NCBI GenBank assembly: GCA_937928195.1
Contig: CALEYZ010000013.1
Span: forward strand, 1-18,509
Direction: 5' to 3'
Source: an uncultured Limnohabitans sp.
GTDB lineage: Bacteria; Pseudomonadota; Gammaproteobacteria; Burkholderiales; Burkholderiaceae_C
Length of the DNA: 18,509 nt
Shown here: piece after piece, positions 5,985 to 13,427 of the stretch
How positions within the stretch are numbered: position 1 is the first letter of the stretch
Layout of the letters: every line of letters starts with the position of its first letter
Translations under genes and position numbers: made by a program
The notes under the pieces: model-generated
Databases searched by the model: none
The model's input: only the letters and a program-made list of their open reading frames with translations
What the model was told of the DNA's origin: nothing

Positions 5985-7222
5985 GCACGGACGCCAATGC
6001 ATTGCCGCCCGCTTTTCACAAGCTGGCATTCTCCAATTTGATGGCGCAGTCGGCCGAGCAATTGACGTTGGCGGCTGTGCCCATCGTGGCCGTCCTGTTG
6101 CTCCAGGCGGGGCCTGGCGAAATTGGTGTCATCGCCGCAGTGCAATCCTTGCCGTTTTTGTTGTTGTCGATCCCCTTGGGTTTGCTGGCCGATCGCATGT
6201 CCCGCAAAAAGCTCATGTTGACATCTGAGTTGCTTCGGGTCTGTGCTTTGTTGGTGCTCATTGGCGCCATGTTGCTTGAGAAAATCAGTGTGCCTTTGTT
6301 GGCCTGTGTTGGGTTCTTGGCTGCCGTGGGCACCGTGGGTTTCAGCGTCAGCGCACCTTCGCTGGTGCCCGCCTTGGTCAAAGGTCAACATCTGGCCAAA
6401 GCCAATGGCCGATTGGAGCTGGCCCGCAGCATGGCCTTTGCGGGTGGGCCGGCATTGGCTGGTGCTTTGATTGCTTGGATGGGGGCTTCCACCTCTTTTG
6501 TGTTGTCCTTGATGTTGTCTTTGGCCGCCGTGGGATTCCTCAGGCAAATTCAGGAGCCCCTGCGGCAAGCCGCGCCTGATCGCCACCCTTGGTTGGAGCT
6601 CAAAGACGGCGCGCATTTTGTTTGGTCCAGCCATTTGTTGCGCCCCATTTTGTTCACTTCGGTGGCGTGGAATATTTCTTGGTTCGTGCTGCAAGCCATC
6701 TACGTGCCTTATGCCATTCGCACACTGGGCATGAGCTCCAGTGAAGTGGGGCTGACTTTGGCCTGTTATGGCGTGGGCATGATTTCGGGCTCCTTGATGG
6801 CCTCGCGCATTGTCTCTTTGATGCCATTTGGCAAAGCCATCTTGCTGGGGCCGCTTTTCTCCGTACTGGCCGCTAGCGTGATGGCGTTGACGCACTGGAT
6901 GCCCTCCGTGGCTGTGGCTGCTTTGTCTTACTTTCTGTTTGGCTTTGGCCCCATCATTTGGACCATCACCTCCACCACCTTGCGCCAAAGCGTCACGCCC
7001 AACACCATGATGGGCCGTGTTACTGCCATCAACATTGTGGCGGGCACCGGCGCACGGCCGCTCGGGGCGTTGCTGGGCGGGTTTGTGGGTGAAACGGGCT
7101 CAGACCTCACCAGCTTGCTGGTGGTGGTGGCCGGTTTTACCCTTCAAGCCATTGTGATCACTCTTTCGAAGGTCAGAAGCTTGAATTCCCTCAGCGAAGC
7201 GAGGGAAGGGCTCGAAGATTGA
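5981..7222 (+). CDS. MFS transporter, EntS-like (DHA3-type)
   Basis: A 413-residue inner-membrane protein with about 12 hydrophobic segments. The loop motif LGLLADRMSRKKLML after the second segment is the MFS motif A (G-x-x-x-D-R-x-x-R-K). Overall character (SAEQLTLAAVPIVAVLLL, SMAFAGGPALAGALIAWMG, GRVTAINIVAGTGARPLGALLGG) fits the group that holds EntS and macrolide-type exporters, so efflux of a small organic molecule driven by protons is likely. The substrate is unknown. The start overlaps the flavin reductase stop by 4 nt. The product ends with a short charged tail, SLSEAREGLED. Confidence 0.88.
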   Translation: MSTDANALPPAFHKLAFSNLMAQSAEQLTLAAVPIVAVLLLQAGPGEIGVIAAVQSLPFLLLSIPLGLLADRMSRKKLMLTSELLRVCALLVLIGAMLLEKISVPLLACVGFLAAVGTVGFSVSAPSLVPALVKGQHLAKANGRLELARSMAFAGGPALAGALIAWMGASTSFVLSLMLSLAAVGFLRQIQEPLRQAAPDRHPWLELKDGAHFVWSSHLLRPILFTSVAWNISWFVLQAIYVPYAIRTLGMSSSEVGLTLACYGVGMISGSLMASRIVSLMPFGKAILLGPLFSVLAASVMALTHWMPSVAVAALSYFLFGFGPIIWTITSTTLRQSVTPNTMMGRVTAINIVAGTGARPLGALLGGFVGETGSDLTSLLVVVAGFTLQAIVITLSKVRSLNSLSEAREGLED

Positions 7223-7240
7223 AGGCTAATTTTGGGTTTT

Positions 7241-7255
7241 AAGCCTGGGAGGCTT
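7241..7255 (+). repeat. Short hairpin after the MFS gene
   Basis: AAGCCT-GGG-AGGCTT is a perfect 6-bp stem with a 3-nt loop, 18 nt after the MFS stop. No U-run follows on either strand, so it is not a standard terminator; it could stabilise the upstream mRNA end or sit in the leader of the small gene at 7305. An upstream AGGCT (7223-7227) could compete for the same bases. Confidence 0.35.
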
Positions 7256-7304
7256 CGAATCTGTGGCTTAATATCGCCTTGAACTTTTTTTCCTGGAGCC
7301 ATAG

Positions 7305-7475
7305 ATGGGCAATAAGATCGTTACCGAAGCCGACCGTAAATTCACACCTCCTTTGAAGCCACTGCCTGGCGTCACATTGCCCACCAGCGGCCGTGGTCAG
7401 CGCGTCAGCTTGGAGCGTGGTGTTGCCACTCGCAGCAAAAAGAACCCAGGCAAGCGCGCCAAAAAAGGCGGTTAA
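7305..7475 (+). CDS. Small basic protein of unknown function (56 residues)
   Basis: An ATG at 7305, preceded by GGAG at 7295-7298 with a 6-nt spacer, opens a frame of 56 codons ending TAA at 7473. The product begins MGNKIVTEADRKF, has a Pro-rich middle (TPPLKPLPGVTLP) and a strongly basic end (RSKKNPGKRAKKGG). It has no hydrophobic segment and no cysteine, so it is probably cytoplasmic, largely unstructured and nucleic-acid or ribosome binding; that role is inferred from charge only. Codon use (GCC, GGC, TTG) matches neighbouring genes, and a terminator follows at 7523, which together support a real gene. I do not recognise the family. It sits between the MFS gene and tRNA-Leu. Confidence 0.72.
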   Translation: MGNKIVTEADRKFTPPLKPLPGVTLPTSGRGQRVSLERGVATRSKKNPGKRAKKGG

Positions 7476-7522
7476 TTCACGCTTCTCATTGAGGTTCATC
7501 GTCCAGCACGACGACCTCAATT

Positions 7523-7546
7523 AAAGCCCTCATTCGAGGGCTTTTT
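7523..7546 (+). terminator. Rho-independent terminator
   Basis: AAAGCCCTC (7523-7531) and GAGGGCTTT (7536-7544) form a perfect 9-bp stem with loop ATTC, followed by more T and then AA. It ends the transcript of the small basic gene (and perhaps of the MFS unit) 48 nt past its stop and 40 nt before tRNA-Leu, insulating the tRNA gene. Confidence 0.87.
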
Positions 7547-7586
7547 AATGTCAAAAAGCTCAACTTGAAGGCACAATAGAGCTTTA

Positions 7587-7680
7587 GCCCCGGTGGTGAA
7601 ATTGGTAGACACATCGGACTTAAAATCCGCCGCTTTCGTGAATAACGGGCGTGCCGGTTCGATTCCGGCCCGGGGCACCA
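7587..7680 (+). tRNA. tRNA-Leu (TAA anticodon, UAA)
   Basis: Acceptor strands GCCCCGG and CCGGGGC pair perfectly and are followed by A and an encoded CCA ending at 7680. The D arm holds TGGTGAAATTGGTAGACA, typical for leucine tRNAs. The anticodon loop is CTTAAAA, giving anticodon TAA (reads UUA/UUG, fitting the heavy TTG use here). A long variable arm (class II) and the T arm GGTTCGATTCC follow. Length is 94 nt including CCA, at the long end for tRNA-Leu because of the variable arm. Confidence 0.95.
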
Positions 7681-7698
7681 CTGACAAAGCAAATCGCC

Positions 7699-8328
7699 AT
7701 GACATCCTACAACGCACCTTTTGAAATTCATGTTCATGGTGAAGTCTTGTTGCGCGATGACGTGGACTTCAAAGCCATTCAAGAAGCCCTCAAGCCCCTC
7801 TGGAAATATGCTGGAGGCCGCTCTCTCACCGATGGTGCGCAAAGCCTTTACGAAGAAGAGCCCGGTATTCGATTTGATGCCACCGAGCACAAATTGCAAC
7901 TTTGCTGGACGGTTCGCGGTGACGATGATTTTCGCCAGGTCCTTGACGACTTGTGCATGAACATCAACGAAGTCTCGGCAGCCGGTGCGCAGCTCGAGGT
8001 CACTTTTTACGACACCGAATTTGACGACGAAGAAGAAGCGCGCGGCACTGAGTCGCGCGATGATTTCGTCATTTTGTTTGTCGGTCCCGATCCTGCTGCC
8101 ATCATGCAAGCCCAACGCGACTTGCTGGTGCAAGATGTGGTGGGCCTCATGGAGCGCCATTTTGATGGCGCAGAGCTCGGTGGTGTGGTGCACGAAATCG
8201 ACAAATTGTTTTCACAACGTTTTGACAACCTGGTCAGCTCCCTCGAGTTGGGCAAGCCACCCAGAGGCAACAACGGTGGCCCATCGGGTGGTCATGGCGG
8301 TGGCCGCCGGCCACGTCATTTGCACTAA
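7699..8328 (+). CDS. Conserved protein of unknown function, acidic with Gly/His/Arg tail
   Basis: A 209-residue soluble protein. It starts MTSYNAPFEIHVHGEV; a mixed alpha/beta body includes PLWKYAGGRSL, YEEEPGIRFDATEHKLQLCW and VRGDDDFRQVLDDLC. An acidic patch, YDTEFDDEEEARGTESRDD, follows at about 110-128. The helical part MQAQRDLLVQDVVGLMERHF leads to a C-terminal tail rich in Gly, His and Arg ending GGGRRPRHLH. I associate this with an uncharacterised Comamonadaceae family (probably DUF6806) but cannot confirm the number. No catalytic motif is obvious. The ATG at 7699, 18 nt after tRNA-Leu, is chosen because upstream in-frame codons fall within the tRNA. It may be read through from the tRNA promoter. 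The MFS gene follows after 33 nt. Confidence 0.82.
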   Translation: MTSYNAPFEIHVHGEVLLRDDVDFKAIQEALKPLWKYAGGRSLTDGAQSLYEEEPGIRFDATEHKLQLCWTVRGDDDFRQVLDDLCMNINEVSAAGAQLEVTFYDTEFDDEEEARGTESRDDFVILFVGPDPAAIMQAQRDLLVQDVVGLMERHFDGAELGGVVHEIDKLFSQRFDNLVSSLELGKPPRGNNGGPSGGHGGGRRPRHLH

Positions 8329-8361
8329 GCCAAACTTCAAACGAGCGTCGGCGCCATTGCC

Positions 8362-9633
8362 ATGCTGAATCCGGGTGTCAAACGCAGAGAGGTCTTTGGC
8401 TGGGCCATGTACGACTTTGCCAACTCAGGCTACACCACGGTCGTTATCACGGCAGTGTTTGCGGCTTACTTTGTTGGTGCCGTGGCCGATCAAGCGGAAT
8501 GGGCCACCTTGGCCTGGACCAGTGCCTTGAGTTTGTCGTATGCCATTGTCATGCTCACCATGCCTGCCCTCGGCGAATGGGCTGATCGCCATGCCGCTAA
8601 GAAAAAACTTCTCATGCTCGTCACAGCGGCTTGTGTGCTCAGCACGGCCGCCTTGTCTTGGGTAAGGCCCGGTCAAGTGGCCTTGGCAGTTGTCTGCATC
8701 GTGATCTCCAACACTTTTTATTCCTACGGCGAATCCTTAACAGCGGCATTTCTGCCCGAGCTGGCCAGGCCTGAGGCCATGGGTCGTATCAGCGCATGGG
8801 GTTGGGCATGGGGTTATTTGGGCGGCATGCTCACTTTGGGCATCTGCCTGGCTTATGTTTTGTGGGCGCAAGGGCAGGGGCAGTCAGCAGGTCAGTTTGT
8901 GCCTGTCACGATGTGGGTAACTGCGGCCATTTATGCCATTTCAGCCTCGCTCACGTTTTGGTTGATGAAAGAACATGCCAAGCCGCAAGTGCATCGGGTG
9001 CGTGCCAGCAGCCAGTGGCAGCAATTGCGTCAGACATTTGAGGAAGCCAAAGCCTACAAAGATTTCATGCAATTGATGGCCTGTGCTGTGGCCTATCAGG
9101 GCGGTGTGGCGGTGGCCATTACCTTGGCCGCCATTTACGCCGAGCAAGTGATTGGCTTTCAACCGCAAGAAACCATGGTGCTCATTTTTGTGCTCAACAT
9201 TGCCGCCTTTGTTGGCGCTTTGGTTTTTGGTTATGCCCAAGACCGCATCGGACACAAGCTGGCCTTGTCCTTGACCTTGGTGGGTTGGAGCATCACTTGT
9301 GTTTTGGCCGCGCTCACCACCAGCAAAGAAGTTTTCTGGTGGGCCGCCGCTTTGGCTGGCATTTGCATGGGGTCCAGTCAGTCCACAGGCAGGGCCATGG
9401 CGGGCTTGTTCATTCCCTCGCACCGTTTGGCCGAGTTTTTTGGACTCTGGACTTTTGCCATTCGCTTGGCCAGCATTGTCGGCCCCTTGGGTTACGGCTT
9501 GATCACCTGGCTGACAGATGGCAATCAACGCTGGGCCATTGCAGCCACCACCGTTTTGTTTGTGCTGGGCTGGTTGTTGTTATTGCCTGTCAATGTCCAA
9601 CGCGGTCAGCGCAAAGCGGCTAACTTGTTGTGA
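8362..9633 (+). CDS. UMF1/Atg22-type MFS transporter
   Basis: A 423-residue permease with about 12 transmembrane segments. The N-terminal signature GWAMYDFANSGYTTVV (13-28) is diagnostic of the Atg22-like/UMF1 branch of the MFS, and GEWADRHAAKKKLLML after the second segment is its motif A. The central loop carries a charged stretch (HAKPQVHRVRASSQWQQLRQTFEEAK). Atg22 of yeast exports amino acids from the vacuole; bacterial members are uncharacterised, so the substrate is open. No clear ribosome binding site precedes the ATG at 8362. The stop overlaps the GTG of the metalloprotein gene (GTGA, 9630-9633), so both are likely co-translated. Confidence 0.88.
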   Translation: MLNPGVKRREVFGWAMYDFANSGYTTVVITAVFAAYFVGAVADQAEWATLAWTSALSLSYAIVMLTMPALGEWADRHAAKKKLLMLVTAACVLSTAALSWVRPGQVALAVVCIVISNTFYSYGESLTAAFLPELARPEAMGRISAWGWAWGYLGGMLTLGICLAYVLWAQGQGQSAGQFVPVTMWVTAAIYAISASLTFWLMKEHAKPQVHRVRASSQWQQLRQTFEEAKAYKDFMQLMACAVAYQGGVAVAITLAAIYAEQVIGFQPQETMVLIFVLNIAAFVGALVFGYAQDRIGHKLALSLTLVGWSITCVLAALTTSKEVFWWAAALAGICMGSSQSTGRAMAGLFIPSHRLAEFFGLWTFAIRLASIVGPLGYGLITWLTDGNQRWAIAATTVLFVLGWLLLLPVNVQRGQRKAANLL

Positions 9634-10148
9634 CATCCAACTTGAAATACTTACAGGCTTATCCTGAGTCCTTGTTGCAGCAAGTGCAAAAACTCAGTGA
9701 GGGGCCAGGGCTGGGCGCTTGGCTTCTGTCGCGTCATCCGCAAGCACATGGGGTGCGCACCGACAGTGCTTTGTACAGCTATGTGATGGATTTGAAAAAC
9801 GAGTTCTTGCGACAAGCCGACCCGATCAACAAGGTCACGTTTGACAGCAAGCTGCACATCATTCAACACGCATTGGGTTTGCACACCACCACCTCACGCA
9901 TTCAGGGCAGCAAGCTCAAGTCCAAGCGCGACATCAAAGTCGCGGCGCTGTTCAAGGACACACCCATGGCCTTTTTGCAGATGATTGCCGTGCACGAGCT
10001 GGCGCATTTGAAAGTGCGGGCGCATGACAAAGCTTTTTATAAGCTGTGCCATCACATGGCACCCGACTACGCGCAGTCGGAGTTTGAGCTTCGCGTCTAC
10101 CTCACGCATTTGGATGCAGGGGGCGAGCGCTTGTGGGCTTCAGTCTGA
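9630..10148 (+). CDS. YgjP-like zinc metalloprotein (M48/DUF45 type)
   Basis: A 172-residue protein with a gluzincin-type zinc site: HELAH at 122-126 supplies two histidines and the catalytic glutamate, and His132 in VRAHDKAFYKLC is the likely third ligand, exactly as in YgjP-like metal-dependent hydrolases. No membrane segment is seen, so it is probably cytoplasmic. The substrate is unknown. The GTG at 9630 overlaps the permease stop; no better-placed ATG was found before the conserved region. Its 3' end overlaps the convergent murI stop by 9 nt. Confidence 0.85.
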   Translation: MTSNLKYLQAYPESLLQQVQKLSEGPGLGAWLLSRHPQAHGVRTDSALYSYVMDLKNEFLRQADPINKVTFDSKLHIIQHALGLHTTTSRIQGSKLKSKRDIKVAALFKDTPMAFLQMIAVHELAHLKVRAHDKAFYKLCHHMAPDYAQSEFELRVYLTHLDAGGERLWASV

Positions 10149-11048
10149 AGTGCGAGTGGAGGTGCTGACGGCGCTGACAGTGCTCGAGGTGATCACCTGA
10201 TGGCAGTGGTCAGCTGATAAGTCAAGCCAACGGCTGGCCGCAGCATGAAGCGCGTGCAATGAACCGGTTGTCCAAAGCTGAACATTCCCTTGTGAGTCCT
10301 TGACAGGCATAGAACCAAAGGACTTGGCCATTAAACGCTGGGCTTGCTTGGCCACAGCGTCACCGGTTGAAATGATGTTGACATTGGGGCCCACCAGTTT
10401 GCGCAAGATGTCTTGCACAAAGACATAGTGCGTGCAGCCCAAAACCAGTGTGTCGATTTGGCCAGAGGCCGTTCCAAAAGTACCCATGCTCTGCACATGG
10501 TGCGCGCACAAAGCCGTTAGCGCCTGTGTGTCGTCGATGGCTTTTTCTGTTTGTTGCTCAATGGCCAGTGCCAAACCTTTGCAGGCTTGCATCACAAATT
10601 CACAGGACTTGGGTGCACCATCGGTCAACACCGATTGGCGCAGTTTTTCAAAGCGCTGGCTGCGCAAGGTACCATGCGTGCCCATCACGCCGACGCGCAA
10701 GGTTTGAGTTTGCGCAAGTGCAGGCTTGAGCGCGGGCTCTACACCGATGAAGGGCAGTTGGGGATAACGTGCGCGCAGCGCTTCAATGGCGACAGCCGTG
10801 GCGGTATTGCAAGCCACCACAATGGCTTTGACAGGGCCTTGTGACAGCAGTTCTTGTGTGATGAAGTGGCTGCGCTCAATGACAAACGCATCGCTGCGTT
10901 CGCCATACGGTGCGTAACCACTGTCGGCCCAATAGACAAAACGCTCTTGCGGCATTTCTGCACGCAAGGCTTGCAACACACTCAGGCCACCAATGCCGCT
11001 GTCAAAAACGCCGATGAAGCCTGAGGCGTTGATGTCAGTTGCTGGCAA
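10140..11048 (-). CDS. murI: Glutamate racemase
   Basis: Converts L- to D-glutamate for peptidoglycan without a cofactor. GVFDSGIGGLSV (13-24) with the catalytic-site Asp16/Ser17, VVACNTATA with Cys80, and LVLGCTHY with Cys205 and His207 form the standard two-cysteine active site. The open frame extends upstream into fumarase codons, so I place the start at TTG 11048: it is 12 codons before the first family strand and has AAAGG 8 nt upstream. It overlaps the fumarase stop by 14 nt, implying coupled translation. The 302-residue product is a little longer than the usual 260-290, mostly through a Ser/Thr-rich tail (SSTVSAVSTSTRTSD) that looks like non-conserved read-on towards the convergent gene. 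Confidence 0.92.
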   Translation of the reverse strand: MPATDINASGFIGVFDSGIGGLSVLQALRAEMPQERFVYWADSGYAPYGERSDAFVIERSHFITQELLSQGPVKAIVVACNTATAVAIEALRARYPQLPFIGVEPALKPALAQTQTLRVGVMGTHGTLRSQRFEKLRQSVLTDGAPKSCEFVMQACKGLALAIEQQTEKAIDDTQALTALCAHHVQSMGTFGTASGQIDTLVLGCTHYVFVQDILRKLVGPNVNIISTGDAVAKQAQRLMAKSFGSMPVKDSQGNVQLWTTGSLHALHAAASRWLDLSADHCHQVITSSTVSAVSTSTRTSD

Positions 11049-12588
11049 CTTTGATGCCTTTGAATTCACCCGTGGCAATGCGTTTTTGCCATTCAGCAGG
11101 GCCGGTGATGTGCGCACTGGTACCCCCAGAGTCCACGGCCACAGTGACAGGCATGTCGACCACATCGAACTCGTAAATGGCTTCCATGCCCAGATCGGCA
11201 AAGCCCACCACCTTGGCTTGCTTGATGGCTTTGGACACCAAGTAAGCGGCGCCGCCTACGGCCATCAAATAGGCAGACTTGTGCTTTTGAATGGCTTCAA
11301 TGGCAACGGGGCCGCGCTCTGCTTTGCCCACCATGGCAATGAGACCTGTTTGGGCCAGCATCATCTCAGTGAACTTGTCCATGCGCGTGGCTGTTGTGGG
11401 GCCCGCAGGACCTACGGCCTCGCCTTTGATGGGGTCAACGGGGCCGACGTAATAAATGACGCGGTTGGTGAAGTCGACGGGCAACTTCTCGCCTTTGGCC
11501 AACATGTCTTGGATGCGCTTGTGAGCCGCATCACGGCCCGTCAGCATCTTGCCGTTCAGCAACAAAGTTTGGCCGGGTTTCCAGCTGGCCACTTCGGCGG
11601 GTGTCAAAGCATTCAAATCGACGCGTTTGCTTTTTTCTGTGTCCGGCGTCCAGTTGACATCGGGCCACAAATCGAGAGAGGGGACGTCCAAATAAACGGG
11701 GCCGGAGCCGTCCATCACAAAGTGTGCGTGACGCGTGGCGGCACAATTGGGAATCATGGCCACGGGCTTGCTGGCCGCATGGGTGGGGTACATCTTGATC
11801 TTGATGTCGAGTACGGTGGTGAGGCCGCCCAAACCTTGCGCGCCAATGCCCAAGGCATTGACCTTTTCATAGATTTCCAAACGCATGTTTTCAACTTGCG
11901 TGAGCTTCTCGCCCTTGCTGGATTTCTCGAGCAGCTGGTACATGTCGAGGTCGTCCATCAAACTTTCTTTGGCCATGAGCACGGCTTTTTCAGCGGTACC
12001 GCCAATGCCAATGCCCAACATGCCAGGTGGGCACCAGCCTGCACCCATCGTGGGCACTGTTTTCAAAACCCAATCGATCACGCTGTCGCTGGGGTTGAGC
12101 ATGACCATCTTGGACTTGTTCTCACTGCCGCCACCTTTGGCCGCCACAGTGATGTCCAGTTTGTTGCCCGGCACAATTTGCGTGAAGATCACAGCGGGTG
12201 AGTTGTCTTGTGTGTTCTTGCGTGCAAATTCAGGGTCAGACACCACGGAGGCACGCAACATGTTGTCGGCGTAGTTGTAGCCGCGACGAACCCCTTCATT
12301 GATGGCGTCTTCTAGGCTGCCTGAAAAATTATCGAACTTGATGTCCATGCCAATTTTCAAAAAGACATTGACGATGCCGGTGTCTTGGCAAATGGGACGG
12401 TGGCCAATGGCACTCATTTTGCTGTTGGTCAAAATTTGCGCAATGGCATCTTTGGCCGCAGGACTTTGCTCGCGGTGGTAGGCGCTGGCCAAATGCGAAA
12501 TGAAATCGGCTGGGTGGTAGTAGCTGATGTACTGCAGGGCCGCTGCAACGGATTCAATCAGGTCTTCTTGTTTGATCAAAGTTGTCAT
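11035..12588 (-). CDS. fumA: Fumarate hydratase, class I (iron-sulfur type)
   Basis: Interconverts fumarate and (S)-malate in the TCA cycle, using an oxygen-sensitive [4Fe-4S] cluster. The 517-residue length and two-domain layout (fumarase alpha part to about 300, beta part from about 335) match the FumA/B and TtdAB-fused class. Cluster ligands are Cys67 in PICQDTG, Cys186 in GAGWCPPG and Cys282 in PNCAATRHAHF; KGGGSENKSK (151-160) and the C-terminal GPAGPTTATRMD and VDSGGTSAHITGP segments bind substrate. The ATG at 12588 has only a weak ribosome binding site. It lies 63 nt downstream of the UPF0114 gene and overlaps murI, which suggests one transcript. Confidence 0.94.
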   Translation of the reverse strand: MTTLIKQEDLIESVAAALQYISYYHPADFISHLASAYHREQSPAAKDAIAQILTNSKMSAIGHRPICQDTGIVNVFLKIGMDIKFDNFSGSLEDAINEGVRRGYNYADNMLRASVVSDPEFARKNTQDNSPAVIFTQIVPGNKLDITVAAKGGGSENKSKMVMLNPSDSVIDWVLKTVPTMGAGWCPPGMLGIGIGGTAEKAVLMAKESLMDDLDMYQLLEKSSKGEKLTQVENMRLEIYEKVNALGIGAQGLGGLTTVLDIKIKMYPTHAASKPVAMIPNCAATRHAHFVMDGSGPVYLDVPSLDLWPDVNWTPDTEKSKRVDLNALTPAEVASWKPGQTLLLNGKMLTGRDAAHKRIQDMLAKGEKLPVDFTNRVIYYVGPVDPIKGEAVGPAGPTTATRMDKFTEMMLAQTGLIAMVGKAERGPVAIEAIQKHKSAYLMAVGGAAYLVSKAIKQAKVVGFADLGMEAIYEFDVVDMPVTVAVDSGGTSAHITGPAEWQKRIATGEFKGIKVASN

Positions 12589-12651
12589 GTCAGTCTTTCG
12601 CGAGGGCTATTTGAAATGGGTTCTGGTAGGGGAGAAATATTTGAAAAGCTG

Positions 12652-13275
12652 TCAGTGCGCATCGCTGCTGCCGTGGTGCGACATCAATTTGTCGGTGTAA
12701 GCAATGGCCAGCGCACTCAGCAAAAACGTGATGTGAATGATGGTCTGCCACATCAAAACTTTTTCGCTGTAGTTGGCGGCATTGATGAAAGTTTTCAGCA
12801 AGTGGATCGAGCTGATGCCAATAATGGCCGTACCCAACTTGACTTTCAACACAGAGGCATTCACATGGTCCAGCCATTCGGGTTGGTCAGGGTGACCTTC
12901 TAGGTTCATGCGGGACACAAAAGTTTCGTAGCCGCCCACAATGACCATGATGAGCAGATTGGAAATCATGACGACATCAATCAGGGCCAAGACCACCAAC
13001 ATGATGACGGTCTCGTTCAAATGGGTTACGGGGGCATCGGCTTTGTAACCAATGCTGGTGATCAGGGCTTCAAGGGCTGTTTGGCTGCCAAAGGCGGCTT
13101 CCAGCAAGTGAACCAGTTCTACCCAAAAGTGAAAGGCATAAACCGCTTGGGCTGCAATCAGGCCCAAGTACAGCGGTAATTGCAGCCAACGGCTAGCGAA
13201 GATCAACTTGGGCAGTGGACGTAACGGGGTCACTGCAGGGTTGAGATTGGGTTTTTCGGCCATGGCATCGATCAT
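12652..13275 (-). CDS. yqhA: UPF0114 / YqhA family inner-membrane protein
   Basis: A 207-residue protein with four likely transmembrane segments (about 33-50, 87-115, 145-165, 175-195). RWLQLPLYLGL near residue 30, the NLLIMVIVGGYETFVSRM segment (106-123) and KLGTAIIGISSIHLLKTFI are recurrent in the UPF0114/TIGR00645 family, whose role is unknown. Two ATGs are possible, at 13275 and at 13263 (MAEKP); neither has a clear ribosome binding site. It is first in the likely yqhA-fumA-murI unit and divergent from acs. Confidence 0.85.
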   Translation of the reverse strand: MIDAMAEKPNLNPAVTPLRPLPKLIFASRWLQLPLYLGLIAAQAVYAFHFWVELVHLLEAAFGSQTALEALITSIGYKADAPVTHLNETVIMLVVLALIDVVMISNLLIMVIVGGYETFVSRMNLEGHPDQPEWLDHVNASVLKVKLGTAIIGISSIHLLKTFINAANYSEKVLMWQTIIHITFLLSALAIAYTDKLMSHHGSSDAH

Positions 13276-13427
13276 TGGGGGTAAACGCGAATTTTAAAGG
13301 GCCTTATTGCTGAGTGGCGTGCCAGAAATGGGGGCCTTTGAAAGAAATGTGTCAGTCAGGGGTATGTAAGAGCCAAGCCTGACATTCGTGGAGATTATTT
13401 CGAACAAGTTGCCCTAGGAGACACAGA
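13276..13427. promoter_or_regulatory. Divergent promoter region of yqhA and acs
   Basis: A 152-nt intergenic region must carry promoters for both genes. On the plus strand TTGAAA (13338-13343) could be a -35, but the nearest -10-like word, TATGTA at 13363, is 19 nt away and weak. A strong ribosome binding site, TAGGAGAC, lies just before the acs ATG. AAAGGGCC and GGGGCCTTT flank the middle as an imperfect inverted pair. No regulator site can be named. Confidence 0.4.

Noticed and set aside
5879..6988. Long minus-strand open frame opposite the MFS gene
   Set aside because: Product is Gln/His/Gly-rich low-complexity sequence without a domain, a typical antisense shadow of a hydrophobic membrane-protein gene.
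7241..7255. Terminator of the MFS gene
   Set aside because: The stem is only 6 bp and is not followed by a T-run on either strand.
7486..8193. Minus-strand open frame across tRNA-Leu and the unknown protein
   Set aside because: It runs through the tRNA gene and a terminator and opposes a better-supported plus-strand gene.
10993..12201. 402-codon plus-strand open frame opposite fumarase
   Set aside because: Fumarase is unmistakable on the other strand; the plus frame shows no recognisable fold and is rich in His/Gly/Phe as expected for a shadow.
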